This document shows, piece by piece, positions 1 to 7,338 of a DNA stretch of 49,977 nt. A program made the position numbers and the translations under genes. The DNA is from Ochrobactrum sp. Q0168. Its GTDB lineage: Bacteria > Pseudomonadota > Alphaproteobacteria > Rhizobiales > Rhizobiaceae. The notes under the pieces were generated by a model. That model searched no databases. It had not been told where the DNA came from and saw only the letters and a list, made by a program, of their open reading frames with translations. The stretch spans positions 1 to 49,977 of the forward strand of contig NZ_JAELXQ010000024.1 of assembly GCF_016427605.1 (NCBI RefSeq), written 5' to 3'. Within the stretch, counting starts at the first letter, position 1, and the number at the start of each line of letters is the position of its first letter.

Positions 1-2
1 AC

Positions 3-182
3 GTCTTCGCGTTCTCACCATGGGTCTATCGCCAGAGAAACCTGGTCGAACGCTTCTTTAACCGCATCAAGCACTATCGTGGTATTGCCACACGTTATGA
101 TAAGAACCCGGCCAATTTCCTCGCTGCCGTCAAACTCATCGCTATCCGCATCTGGTGCATCACTGGCGTTGCTACTGATTAA
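3..182 (+). CDS. IS5-family transposase, 3' end (cut by window edge)
   Basis: Reading frame 3 is open from the first bases to TAA at 180-182 and encodes the last 59 residues of a DDE transposase. The segment RNLVERFFNRIKHYRGIATR is the C-terminal signature of IS5-family (IS427-like) transposases, including the catalytic Glu of the DDE triad and the following arginine-rich helix. It ends about 300 bp before the ChoX-like gene, so an insertion sequence sits directly upstream of the carnitine module. The element's inverted repeat could not be identified from this one end. Whether the transposase is intact cannot be judged because its start lies outside the window. Confidence 0.8.
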   Translation, partial: VFAFSPWVYRQRNLVERFFNRIKHYRGIATRYDKNPANFLAAVKLIAIRIWCITGVATD

Positions 183-484
183 AGATTGATCGGTGTGAAC
201 TATATTCTTGACTGGCAAACAGCACCTCGCCCAAAAACAGGGCCAGGTGGTTCCTATCTTTTCAATACGGATGGTCCAGTCTGCATCGACAGGAGCGCTT
301 ACGAAGTTATCTTTGATCATCAAATGAAACGTAAGTGTGTCAGTGCAAACGCGCTGTCCCACTCGACTTATCCAGCTTTCACCCGGCCCAGGCTTCGTAA
401 ATTGCCAATAATGATGCGTGAATCGTGAAGTGACTCTGTCAGTTTTCCCTATCATATTGTTCCCAACAATAACAAAGGGGAGAG
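183..484. other. Non-coding stretch between IS5 end and choX-like gene
   Basis: This stretch of about 300 bp probably holds the terminal repeat of the upstream element and the promoter of the binding-protein gene. A weak opposite-strand ORF (455 down to 15) runs through it and into the transposase. It has no recognisable domain, and its C-terminal part is antisense to the transposase, so it could at most be a truncated gene remnant. The only clear structure is the inverted repeat at 456-470. Confidence 0.5.
456..470. promoter_or_regulatory. Inverted repeat just upstream of choX-like RBS
   Basis: Perfect 6-bp arms ATTGTT and AACAAT flank CCC, 5 bp before the ribosome-binding site AAAGGGGAG and 14 bp before the ATG. 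The position fits an operator or a short mRNA hairpin controlling the binding-protein gene. Function is inferred from position only. Confidence 0.35.
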
Positions 485-1423
485 ATGATGAAGAAGCTCA
501 ATCACTTGCTGGTGGCGGGTATCGCAATCCTGTTCGCTGCTCCGGCTTTAGCAGCCGAGGCAGAATCCTGTAAAGCACCGAAATTTTCGGATGTCGGCTG
601 GACCGATATCACCGCGACCACGGCGCTCGCATCGCTTTTGCTTGAAAAGGCTGGATACCAGCCCCAGACGACAATCCTCTCAGTACCGGTGACCTTCCAG
701 TCACTGGAAAATGGCCAGATCGATATCTTCCTTGGAAACTGGATGCCGCTTCAGGAAGAAGTGCGCAAACCCTATCTCGAAGGAAGGAAAATCGAGCAGG
801 CCAGTATCAATCTCGAAAATGCAAAGATCGGTCTTGCCGCAACGGGCAAGGATCTTGGCATCAAGACCTATGCCGACATCGCAAAGTTTAAAGACCAGCT
901 CGGCGGAAAGATCTACGGTATCGAAGCGGGCAGCAGCGCCAATGCAACGATCCAGTCGATGATCGAGAAGGACAAATTCGGCCTCAAGGATTTCCAGTTG
1001 GCGGAATCAAGCGAACAGGCCATGCTGTCACAGGTGCAGAACGCCGTGCGCAAGGATGAGCCCGTGGTGTTCTTCGCATGGACCCCACATCCGATGAATA
1101 TTCGTTACAAGCTCACCTATCTGGAAAACGGCGATAATCTCTTTGGCCCCAACGACGGTGCCGCAACCGTCGAGACGCTGACCCGCAAGGGCTATGCAGC
1201 GGATTGCCCGAATGTCTCGCATTTTCTGTCGAAGTTGAAGTTCACGACCGAGATGGAAAGCACCATGATGAATATGATCCTCAATGACGGCATGGAAGCC
1301 AAGGATGCCGTCACGAAATGGATCAAGGACAACCCGGCGCAGCTCAATGCGTGGCTCGACGGTTTCAACACTTTCGACGGTAAACCAGCGCTCGCCGAAG
1401 TGAAATCCAGTCTCGGCTTGTAA
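485..1423 (+). CDS. choX: ChoX-family choline/carnitine/betaine ABC substrate-binding protein
   Basis: Periplasmic binding protein of 312 residues, with a Sec signal peptide of about 23 residues (hydrophobic LLVAGIAILFAAPALA, cut near AEAES). The body matches the choline-binding ChoX family in length and motifs: VGWTDITATT (Trp39), LGNWMP (Trp86) and FAWTPHP (Trp199) supply three tryptophans of the aromatic box that holds the trimethylammonium group. The fourth box residue, a Tyr in characterised ChoX, appears to be Ile115 here, judged from a remembered alignment. That could shift preference, for example to carnitine, which would suit the neighbours. No permease or ATPase of this transporter lies nearby, so it would have to use components encoded elsewhere. 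A good RBS, AAGGGGAGAG, precedes the ATG. It is convergent with the AraC regulator, 19 bp apart. Confidence 0.85.
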   Translation: MMKKLNHLLVAGIAILFAAPALAAEAESCKAPKFSDVGWTDITATTALASLLLEKAGYQPQTTILSVPVTFQSLENGQIDIFLGNWMPLQEEVRKPYLEGRKIEQASINLENAKIGLAATGKDLGIKTYADIAKFKDQLGGKIYGIEAGSSANATIQSMIEKDKFGLKDFQLAESSEQAMLSQVQNAVRKDEPVVFFAWTPHPMNIRYKLTYLENGDNLFGPNDGAATVETLTRKGYAADCPNVSHFLSKLKFTTEMESTMMNMILNDGMEAKDAVTKWIKDNPAQLNAWLDGFNTFDGKPALAEVKSSLGL

Positions 1424-1442
1424 CAAGTAATAAGCCGCGAAA

Positions 1443-2399
1443 CTATTTTTGCCGCAACTTGCTCGGCGCCTGTCCGAAATACCGCTTGAAAGCGCGGGAA
1501 AGCGAACTGATCGACGAAAAACCGGTCTGTTCCGCCGTATCCGCCATTGAAAGATGCGTATCAAGGATGAGGCGTCGAGCAGCCTTGAGCCGCAGCGACA
1601 GATAATAATTGCCCGGCGATTGCCCGATCACATTGGCAAACAGCATTTCAAGACTGCGCGTCGAAAGACCGAGCCGTCTGGCGATCCGCGTCACCGGGAT
1701 CGGCCGGTCGATATGGCTTTCCATAATCTTGATGGCATCGGCCAGCCGCGGCTCGCGGTTCAAAAGCCGCCCCAGCGATACCAATGGCTGCGCGTCCGAA
1801 GCCTGCCGCACCTCGTCATAAACATAGAGGCTCGCGACATCGAGCGCGATGGAATAGCCATGCCGCGCGCGGATCAGCGCCAGCATCATGTCGAGTGCGG
1901 GCGCAGCGCCGCCCGTCGTCAGATAGGTCCCGTCGCGCACCCAGCGATCCGATTGCATCTCCACTTCCGGAAATCGCTGGGAGAAGGCTTCCAGATCTTC
2001 CCAATGGGTGGTGGCTTTCCTGCCATTGAGAAGCCCGGCTTTTGCCAGCACCCATGAACCCGCCTCAACGCCGATCACCAGCTGGGACTGTTTGGCAGCC
2101 TGCCGCAACTGCGCAAGAAGCTTTGGGGTCGCGTGTTCCAGCGCATGAAATGCGCTGACGATGATCAGTATATCCTGCGGTGTTGCCTCGAATTTTCCAT
2201 TCACACCGACCTTCAGCCCGCTTGATGTGGTGGGGTCGTTCCCATCCGGGGACACCACCCGCCAGGAATAGAGCGAACGACCCGTCACACGGTTGGCGCC
2301 GCGCATCGGATCGAGCGTCGCGGCCAGTGACATGAGCGAACAATCCGGCAAGACCAGCAGGGTGACAGACAGTTGTTCGTCGGATGGTTCAAAGATCAC
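1443..2399 (-). CDS. GATase1-like AraC-family transcriptional regulator (GlxA/CdhR type)
   Basis: 318 residues. The N-terminal half (about 10-180) is a DJ-1/PfpI-type glutamine-amidotransferase-like sensor domain. The C-terminal part (about 220-318) is an AraC double helix-turn-helix ending in the typical segment around GFSSISSLSRAFKRYFG. At the nucleophile elbow the sequence is GVEAGSWVLA, with no catalytic Cys, so the domain is a ligand sensor rather than an amidase. Regulators of this architecture (CdhR, GbdR) control carnitine and glycine betaine catabolism in pseudomonads. It is transcribed divergently from the carnitine-degradation pair, with 91 bp between them, so it is the likely activator of that operon. 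CdhR function is inferred from architecture and context. Confidence 0.88.
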   Translation of the reverse strand: MIFEPSDEQLSVTLLVLPDCSLMSLAATLDPMRGANRVTGRSLYSWRVVSPDGNDPTTSSGLKVGVNGKFEATPQDILIIVSAFHALEHATPKLLAQLRQAAKQSQLVIGVEAGSWVLAKAGLLNGRKATTHWEDLEAFSQRFPEVEMQSDRWVRDGTYLTTGGAAPALDMMLALIRARHGYSIALDVASLYVYDEVRQASDAQPLVSLGRLLNREPRLADAIKIMESHIDRPIPVTRIARRLGLSTRSLEMLFANVIGQSPGNYYLSLRLKAARRLILDTHLSMADTAEQTGFSSISSLSRAFKRYFGQAPSKLRQK

Positions 2400-2464
2400 G
2401 GGCTTCGCTCTTCGCCAAATTAATTTCGTAAAATGATAATCTCAGCAATCCGCGACCTGTCAAG

Positions 2465-2480
2465 CTCGACCAAAATCGAG
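2465..2480. promoter_or_regulatory. Inverted repeat upstream of the carnitine operon
   Basis: Arms CTCGA and TCGAG flank CCAAAA, overlapping the ribosome-binding region (GAGGGAAA) of the BKACE gene. It may be an operator half of the AraC regulator or a small hairpin. Only the symmetry is seen. Confidence 0.3.
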
Positions 2481-2490
2481 GGAAATCACC

Positions 2491-3396
2491 ATGCCTCTGC
2501 AGCCCGCTCGCGAAACCTTCATCACAGCCGCCGTTACCGGCGCTGGCGCCACCACACACCGCTCCAACAAGGTGCCGATCACGCCAAGGCAGATTGCCGA
2601 TGCCGCCATTGAAAGCGCTAAAGCAGGTGCCGCAATCGCCCATATACATGTGCGCGATCCCGAAACGGGCGAACCATCGCGCAAAGTCGAACTGTTCCGC
2701 GAAGTGGTCGATCATATCCGGGCATCGGGTGTGGATATCGTGCTTAACCTGACCGCGGGCGTTGGCGGCGATCTGGTCTTCGGCTCTGCCGAAGCGCCGC
2801 TGCCGCCGGATGCATTGAAGACCGATATGGCGGGGGCGGCAGAGCGCCCTGCACATGTTGCAGCACTTCTGCCGGGAATCTGCACGCTTGATTGCGGCAC
2901 CATGAATTTCGGTGAAGGCGACTATGTGATGACCAACACCCCTGCCATGCTGAAAGAAATGGCAGCGCAAATTCAACGTTTGGGCGTTCGCCCGGAAATC
3001 GAAATTTTCGACACAGGTCACCTGCCATTGGCCCAATGGCTGCAACAGCAAGGCCTGCTTGACGACCCAGTGATGGTGCAATTGTGCATGGGCATTCCAT
3101 GGGGTGCACCGGATGATCTCGCGACGCTGGTGTCCGTCCTCCACAATCTGCCGGATAACTGGATATTCTCAGCATTTTCCATTGGCCGTAACCAGTTGCC
3201 TTATGCAGCACTTGCGGTGCTCGCTGGCGGCAATATCCGCGTCGGCCTCGAAGACAATATCTGGCTCGAAAAGGGCGTGCTCGCTTCCAATGGCGATCTG
3301 GTGGAACGCGCCAGAAACATCGCCGTCAATATGGGGTCAAAGATACTGACGCCCGGTGAAGTTCGCGAAAAGCTCAAGCTCAAGAAGCGTTGGTGA
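2491..3396 (+). CDS. BKACE-family 3-dehydrocarnitine cleavage enzyme (DUF849)
   Basis: 301 residues, the usual length of beta-keto acid cleavage enzymes. These TIM-barrel enzymes condense a beta-keto acid with acetyl-CoA and split it. With 3-dehydrocarnitine the products are betainyl-CoA and acetoacetate. The metal-binding motif AHIHVRDPETG (His51, His53) is present, as are the N-terminal AVTGAGATTHRS loop and the NLTAGVG strand typical of the family. An RBS, GAGGGAAA, precedes the ATG. Its stop overlaps the start of the carnitine dehydrogenase gene, so the two are co-translated. The substrate is inferred from the fused dehydrogenase-thioesterase next door, a pairing known from carnitine degradation in rhizobia. 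Other BKACE members take different keto acids. Confidence 0.9.
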   Translation: MPLQPARETFITAAVTGAGATTHRSNKVPITPRQIADAAIESAKAGAAIAHIHVRDPETGEPSRKVELFREVVDHIRASGVDIVLNLTAGVGGDLVFGSAEAPLPPDALKTDMAGAAERPAHVAALLPGICTLDCGTMNFGEGDYVMTNTPAMLKEMAAQIQRLGVRPEIEIFDTGHLPLAQWLQQQGLLDDPVMVQLCMGIPWGAPDDLATLVSVLHNLPDNWIFSAFSIGRNQLPYAALAVLAGGNIRVGLEDNIWLEKGVLASNGDLVERARNIAVNMGSKILTPGEVREKLKLKKRW

Positions 3397-4880
3397 TGCC
3401 CATGACCATTCATCCTACCAAGATCGCCTGCATCGGTAGCGGCGTCATCGGCAGCGGCTGGGCCGCACGCTTTCTGCTCAACGGCTATGATGTTGCCGTC
3501 TATGACCCGTCGCCGGATGCGCAGGCCACAACCGAGCATATCCTCGACAATGCCCGGCGCGCCCTGTCCGCCCTCACCCCGAAGCGCCTGCCAAACGAAG
3601 GCACACTTTCCTTCGCGCCATCACTGGCCGACGCCGTGCGCGATGCCATACTGATTCAGGAAAGCGTGCCCGAAAGGCTAGACCTGAAGCTCGCGGTTCT
3701 TAAGGAGATCGAGGCATCCTGTTCCAGCGACGCGCTGATTGCATCATCCACCTCCGGCTTCCTGCCGAGCAAGCTGCAAGCCCCCTTGCAGCACCCGGAA
3801 CGGCTGATCATCGCGCATCCCTATAATCCGGTCTATCTGCTGCCTCTGGTGGAACTCGTACCGGGTGAAAAGACCGGCAGGCAGGCTATCGAAATGGCCG
3901 CCGCGCTTTACCGCCATACGGGTATGGAAGCCGTCATTCTCGAAAAGGAAATCGATGCCTTTGTCGGCGACCGTTTGCTGGAAGCCTTGTGGCGCGAAGC
4001 GCTCTGGCTCGTCAAAGATGGTATCGCCACAGTTGAGCAGATCGACAACATTATCCGCTATTCGTTCGGTTTGCGCTGGGCGCAGATGGGCTTATTCCAA
4101 ACCTATCGCATCGCGGGCGGTCCGGCGGGTATGAAGCACTTTCTGGCGCAGTTTGGTCCCGCCTTGCAATGGCCGTGGACGAAACTGACGGATGTTCCGG
4201 AGCTGGACGAGACCCTGATAGGTCGCATCGCCAGCCAGTCCGACGCGCAGAACCAAAACCTGTCGATCCGCGATCTTGAATCCATTCGCGACGCCAATCT
4301 GGTGGCCATTATCCGCGCCCTTTCCCAGCAGCAGCAGGGCAAAGGCTGGGGCGCAGGCGCACTTTTGAACGAGTATACGGCGCGGCTCGACACATCCGAC
4401 GACAAGATAGCGTCTCGCTCCAGTCCGCTACGGCTGCTCGACGCCCGTGTGATCCCGGAATGGATCGACTATAATGGCCATATGACCGAGCACCGATATC
4501 TCGATCTTTTTGGGCGGACTACCGACCAGTTACTCGCGCATATCGGCGTTGATAAAGCCTATCTGAGCGGTGGCCACAGTTACTACACCGTCGAAACCCA
4601 CATCATGCATCGCGATGAAGCTAAAGTTGGCGACAAATTGCATGTCGACACACAGCTTTTGTCCTTCGATGCAAAGCGAATTCACCTCATCCATTCGCTG
4701 AAACGCGGTGAGGCAGAACTGGCAAGCGCGGAACAGATGATGCTCCATGTCGATACGAAAGCAGGCAAGGCGGTTGCCGCCGATCCTGTCATTTTGCAAA
4801 CGCTGGAAGAGCTCACGCTTTCCCAGAACGGCTTGACTGTTCCGGCTGCTGTAGGACGATATGTGGGACAGCGCGCCTGA
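3396..4880 (+). CDS. cdhA: L-carnitine dehydrogenase fused to betainyl-CoA thioesterase
   Basis: 494 residues in two parts. Residues 1-320 are a 3-hydroxyacyl-CoA-dehydrogenase-like NAD enzyme with the Rossmann motif IGSGVIGSGW (14-23) and the catalytic His141 in HPYNP. It oxidises L-carnitine to 3-dehydrocarnitine. Residues about 345-494 form a hot-dog thioesterase with WIDYNGHMTEHRYLD (356-370), the active-site region of 4-hydroxybenzoyl-CoA-type thioesterases. It would hydrolyse betainyl-CoA to glycine betaine. Stand-alone dehydrogenases end near residue 320, so this is the known fusion form. With the BKACE gene it covers carnitine to glycine betaine in two polypeptides. The ATG at 3396 overlaps the upstream TGA (TGATG). 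A second ATG lies at 3402. Confidence 0.9.
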   Translation: MPMTIHPTKIACIGSGVIGSGWAARFLLNGYDVAVYDPSPDAQATTEHILDNARRALSALTPKRLPNEGTLSFAPSLADAVRDAILIQESVPERLDLKLAVLKEIEASCSSDALIASSTSGFLPSKLQAPLQHPERLIIAHPYNPVYLLPLVELVPGEKTGRQAIEMAAALYRHTGMEAVILEKEIDAFVGDRLLEALWREALWLVKDGIATVEQIDNIIRYSFGLRWAQMGLFQTYRIAGGPAGMKHFLAQFGPALQWPWTKLTDVPELDETLIGRIASQSDAQNQNLSIRDLESIRDANLVAIIRALSQQQQGKGWGAGALLNEYTARLDTSDDKIASRSSPLRLLDARVIPEWIDYNGHMTEHRYLDLFGRTTDQLLAHIGVDKAYLSGGHSYYTVETHIMHRDEAKVGDKLHVDTQLLSFDAKRIHLIHSLKRGEAELASAEQMMLHVDTKAGKAVAADPVILQTLEELTLSQNGLTVPAAVGRYVGQRA

Positions 4881-4890
4881 GCGCTGCCCC
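4865..4890 (+). terminator. Hairpin over the cdhA stop codon
   Basis: Arms GGGACAGCGC and GCGCTGCCCC pair with a single mismatch around the loop GCCTGA, which contains the stop codon. No U-tract follows, so it may act as an mRNA 3'-end stabiliser or a weak terminator of the carnitine operon. Confidence 0.45.
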
Positions 4891-6007
4891 AATCAAACGG
4901 AGAGCAGCCTTTGACGCATCCGTTTCAAGTATTGGCATAAAATGCTTGAACATACCTCTCCATGGTACGAGACGAAATAAAACACCTATCCGGCGCTCAC
5001 ATTAACATCCAAGAAGGCTTAGGAAATGCGCCGGTCAATGCCTATATCGCGGCCATGTCGGGTAGCAATGTGGAAGGTTTGTTTGCGCGAAAAGGCGCTG
5101 ATTGAGACCGAAAAATTCTGACTGGCAATTAACGTTGCAGCTTTTAGGGCAGGAGCATTCTACACAAAAGTTGCCCGTTTTGGGGAATAGGTTATTCGAA
5201 TTGCGAATTGCTTTTATGATTTGGTTCTGTTGATACCGGAAATATTTCTTAAAGGTATTTCGAGCGCTCGCTTCAAAGCGTGCGCTGAATCGATACGGGG
5301 TCGGAAAAAGATATTTTCCTTCAGGCACGCTAAGGCAGAACGGAGCGACAACGATCATTTACACGTCCTGAATCGCGATTGAGGTCTCCAAAGAACAGAT
5401 TTTCCAGCATTAGAGCAGAACTCGATCACGCGAGAGGCACTCATGCTGATGATTTCCTTTTTGATTGCCGGATTCTGGCTGTCCATCGTCACGCTTGCTC
5501 ATTCTGCTGAACCGTCGGATTTCGAGAGGTTGAACTGGACAAAGAGAGTACCGGTCCGCTCCATGTTGCAATCTGGTATCCCACCGAAGAATAAGCTAGC
5601 GCGCGCCCACTTTAATCGGGGTCATATTCGCAAGATTTGAAGTAGTTGGCTAGGTCGAAAGACAGATCAACAAGCTGAAGCTTCAGGCACGGTTGATCAG
5701 CGCAATGTGAAAGAAGCAGTCATCAAATATTGCATCAGATCCAATATTCCATGCAGAAACACCGAAGGGGAAATTCGACGCACCTGCAGTGATTACAAGG
5801 CTCACAGACGTGCCGAGAAACAGAGGAGCAAGAGATCCAGGCCGTTTATTCAGCGGGTCAGGGTGTCGCTCTCAGTATCTCACATAGCTGATGTTCATGG
5901 TTCCTCGCGAATTGACATTTCGCCAAGCTTGGTATGAATCTGCGTGTGACGCCTTCTGGAAAACTTCTCACACTCTGCCCCTGTCACGCGGAGTGCAGCT
6001 ACCTCTC
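4891..6007. other. 1.1 kb without a convincing gene
   Basis: Three short ORFs occur here, none with a recognised family. One runs 4962-5105 on the plus strand (47 residues, ATG but no evident RBS). One runs 5443-5640 on the plus strand (65 residues, with a signal-peptide-like N-terminus MLMISFLIAGFWLSIVTLAH). One runs 5707-5937 on the plus strand (GTG start, very basic). A minus-strand ORF at 5035-5358 is low-complexity. The region looks like decayed sequence between the carnitine operon and the acetyltransferase gene. Confidence 0.5.
5443..5640 (+). CDS. Possible small exported protein or gene fragment
   Basis: 65 residues beginning with a hydrophobic stretch of about 18 residues and an AHSAEP-like cleavage site, followed by a short basic tail. 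A weak purine-rich site (GAGAGGCACTC) precedes the ATG. It may be a small secreted protein or the surviving signal peptide of a lost exported protein. No family was recognised, and coding status is uncertain. Confidence 0.25.
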   Translation: MLMISFLIAGFWLSIVTLAHSAEPSDFERLNWTKRVPVRSMLQSGIPPKNKLARAHFNRGHIRKI

Positions 6008-7234
6008 TTAAAATGAAATACCAGCATGCGGCTTTAAATGAGTTGCAACGGCGCGGTCGAGCGCTTCGATTGCCCGTGGAGCGCCCTTTATACGACCAGT
6101 TGCCGCCAGCGACGATGCAGAGCTCGCCCCGAAAACGAGTTCGGATACTGCGTCCACTCCCAACGTGATTGACGGGTCTTCGCCATTTTGCCTTACCCCC
6201 TCTCCATTGATCGTCCACACGCCATTATTCTCGGAGATCAATTGGTCTTCAATCCGCAGAACAACATCTTGAGAAGCGTTATAGCTACGAGCGTTTAGGA
6301 ATTTGTGCAGGTCCAGCGGTCTTATCCAGCTCTCATCGCGGAGTTCCGACGTTTGCACAGCCCGCAGATTTTCGACAAACAGAGGTAGCGGATCGTCAAC
6401 CGGTCGTGACGGCAGAATAACCTTGTGAAGGATATCCTGGGAAAATAAGTGGCCAATTAGTGCACGCCAGGCGCCGTCATCGTGAGCCACCAGATCATCG
6501 ACAATTGCTGTTCTTTGAGTGGAAGTAAACCAGTTGTCCGATGATTGAATATGAAACCTTATATATCCCCGTTCGGCGCCCTCAGACCCAACCACCGCCG
6601 CATGGTGAGGCGCGGATGCCTTTCTGGTGCGTAATTCCTGTATTCTCCACCATGCGTTCCAGCGTGACAAGGTTGCTGCCCGTGGTGTCGGAATCGCTTT
6701 GGCAATTCTCTGGAACAAGTCAAAGCTCTCAACTGCATCGACAATACGTAAATCACTATGCCGTTCAAGTTTTGGCCGTCCACCATTGGAAAGGTCAACC
6801 TCCTGCCGAACAGACCAAGACGCGATTCCGTATCCGTAGCGTCCATAGATACGAGCATCGGATGCACGCAAGCCCGCGACCACATAACCTTGCGCATGAG
6901 CGCGCCTCAATTGCTCGCTCAGCAGCGCACGGGCAATACCGTTGCGGATCTGGGTCGGGGCGACACCAACATGCGTCACTGCGAGGTGACTAACGTAATT
7001 GCCGCCGGGTAGGGCAACAGAACCTTCATAACCATTGACCACGCCCTGCAGTTCACCGTGGATAAATCCACCGAGCGGCGAACCGCTTTCCAGATAGTCG
7101 GTTTCGGCCTTCGCATCGGCGTGACCGATGTCGGCAATGCCAAGCATGGCCTGACGAAACTGGGCAAAGGCCTGTCGCTTTTCTTGCGTGCTGGTAAGGG
7201 CGCGAACCTCTATGGGGCGGGTCTGTTCAGTCAT
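6008..7234 (-). CDS. Eis-like GNAT N-acetyltransferase
   Basis: 408 residues, the length of the Eis family (Mycobacterium Eis is about 402). The N-terminal GNAT domain has the acetyl-CoA pyrophosphate loop VGVAPTQIRNGIARALL (89-105) and the YGRYGYG segment with Tyr130, matching the general-acid Tyr of Eis. A second GNAT-like domain and an SCP2-like C-terminal domain follow, ending in Phe; Eis uses its C-terminal carboxylate in catalysis. Eis proteins acetylate amines such as aminoglycosides and lysines; the substrate here is unknown. The ATG at 7234 is preferred over a TTG ten codons upstream, because homologous sequence begins at MTEQ. It lies downstream of, and in the same direction as, the SsuD-like gene, but a strong hairpin separates them. 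Confidence 0.8.
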   Translation of the reverse strand: MTEQTRPIEVRALTSTQEKRQAFAQFRQAMLGIADIGHADAKAETDYLESGSPLGGFIHGELQGVVNGYEGSVALPGGNYVSHLAVTHVGVAPTQIRNGIARALLSEQLRRAHAQGYVVAGLRASDARIYGRYGYGIASWSVRQEVDLSNGGRPKLERHSDLRIVDAVESFDLFQRIAKAIPTPRAATLSRWNAWWRIQELRTRKASAPHHAAVVGSEGAERGYIRFHIQSSDNWFTSTQRTAIVDDLVAHDDGAWRALIGHLFSQDILHKVILPSRPVDDPLPLFVENLRAVQTSELRDESWIRPLDLHKFLNARSYNASQDVVLRIEDQLISENNGVWTINGEGVRQNGEDPSITLGVDAVSELVFGASSASSLAATGRIKGAPRAIEALDRAVATHLKPHAGISF

Positions 7235-7301
7235 GTGGAGTATCCCGAAAATTGAAAGCAGCAAGGCACGCGCCCCGCATTATAAATGGGCAGCCGTCTT
7301 T

Positions 7302-7325
7302 GGTGTCCTGTCAGGGCAGGACACC
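7302..7325 (-). terminator. Hairpin at the end of the left ABC/monooxygenase operon
   Basis: Perfect 9-bp arms GGTGTCCTG and CAGGACACC surround a 6-base loop, 14 bp beyond the stop codon of the SsuD-like gene. It lacks a strong U-tract but is GC-rich and well placed to end the minus-strand operon before the Eis-like gene. Confidence 0.55.
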
Positions 7326-7338
7326 TGTCTCTACATCA

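Noticed and set aside
15..455. 146-residue minus-strand ORF over the IS end and choX promoter
   Set aside because: Its C-terminal part is antisense to the transposase and no domain was recognised; at best a remnant.
4962..5105. Weak resemblance of the 47-residue ORF (GLGNAPVNAYIAAM) to the 2-isopropylmalate synthase C-terminal domain
   Set aside because: Only a few residues agree and the rest does not fit; not strong enough to call.
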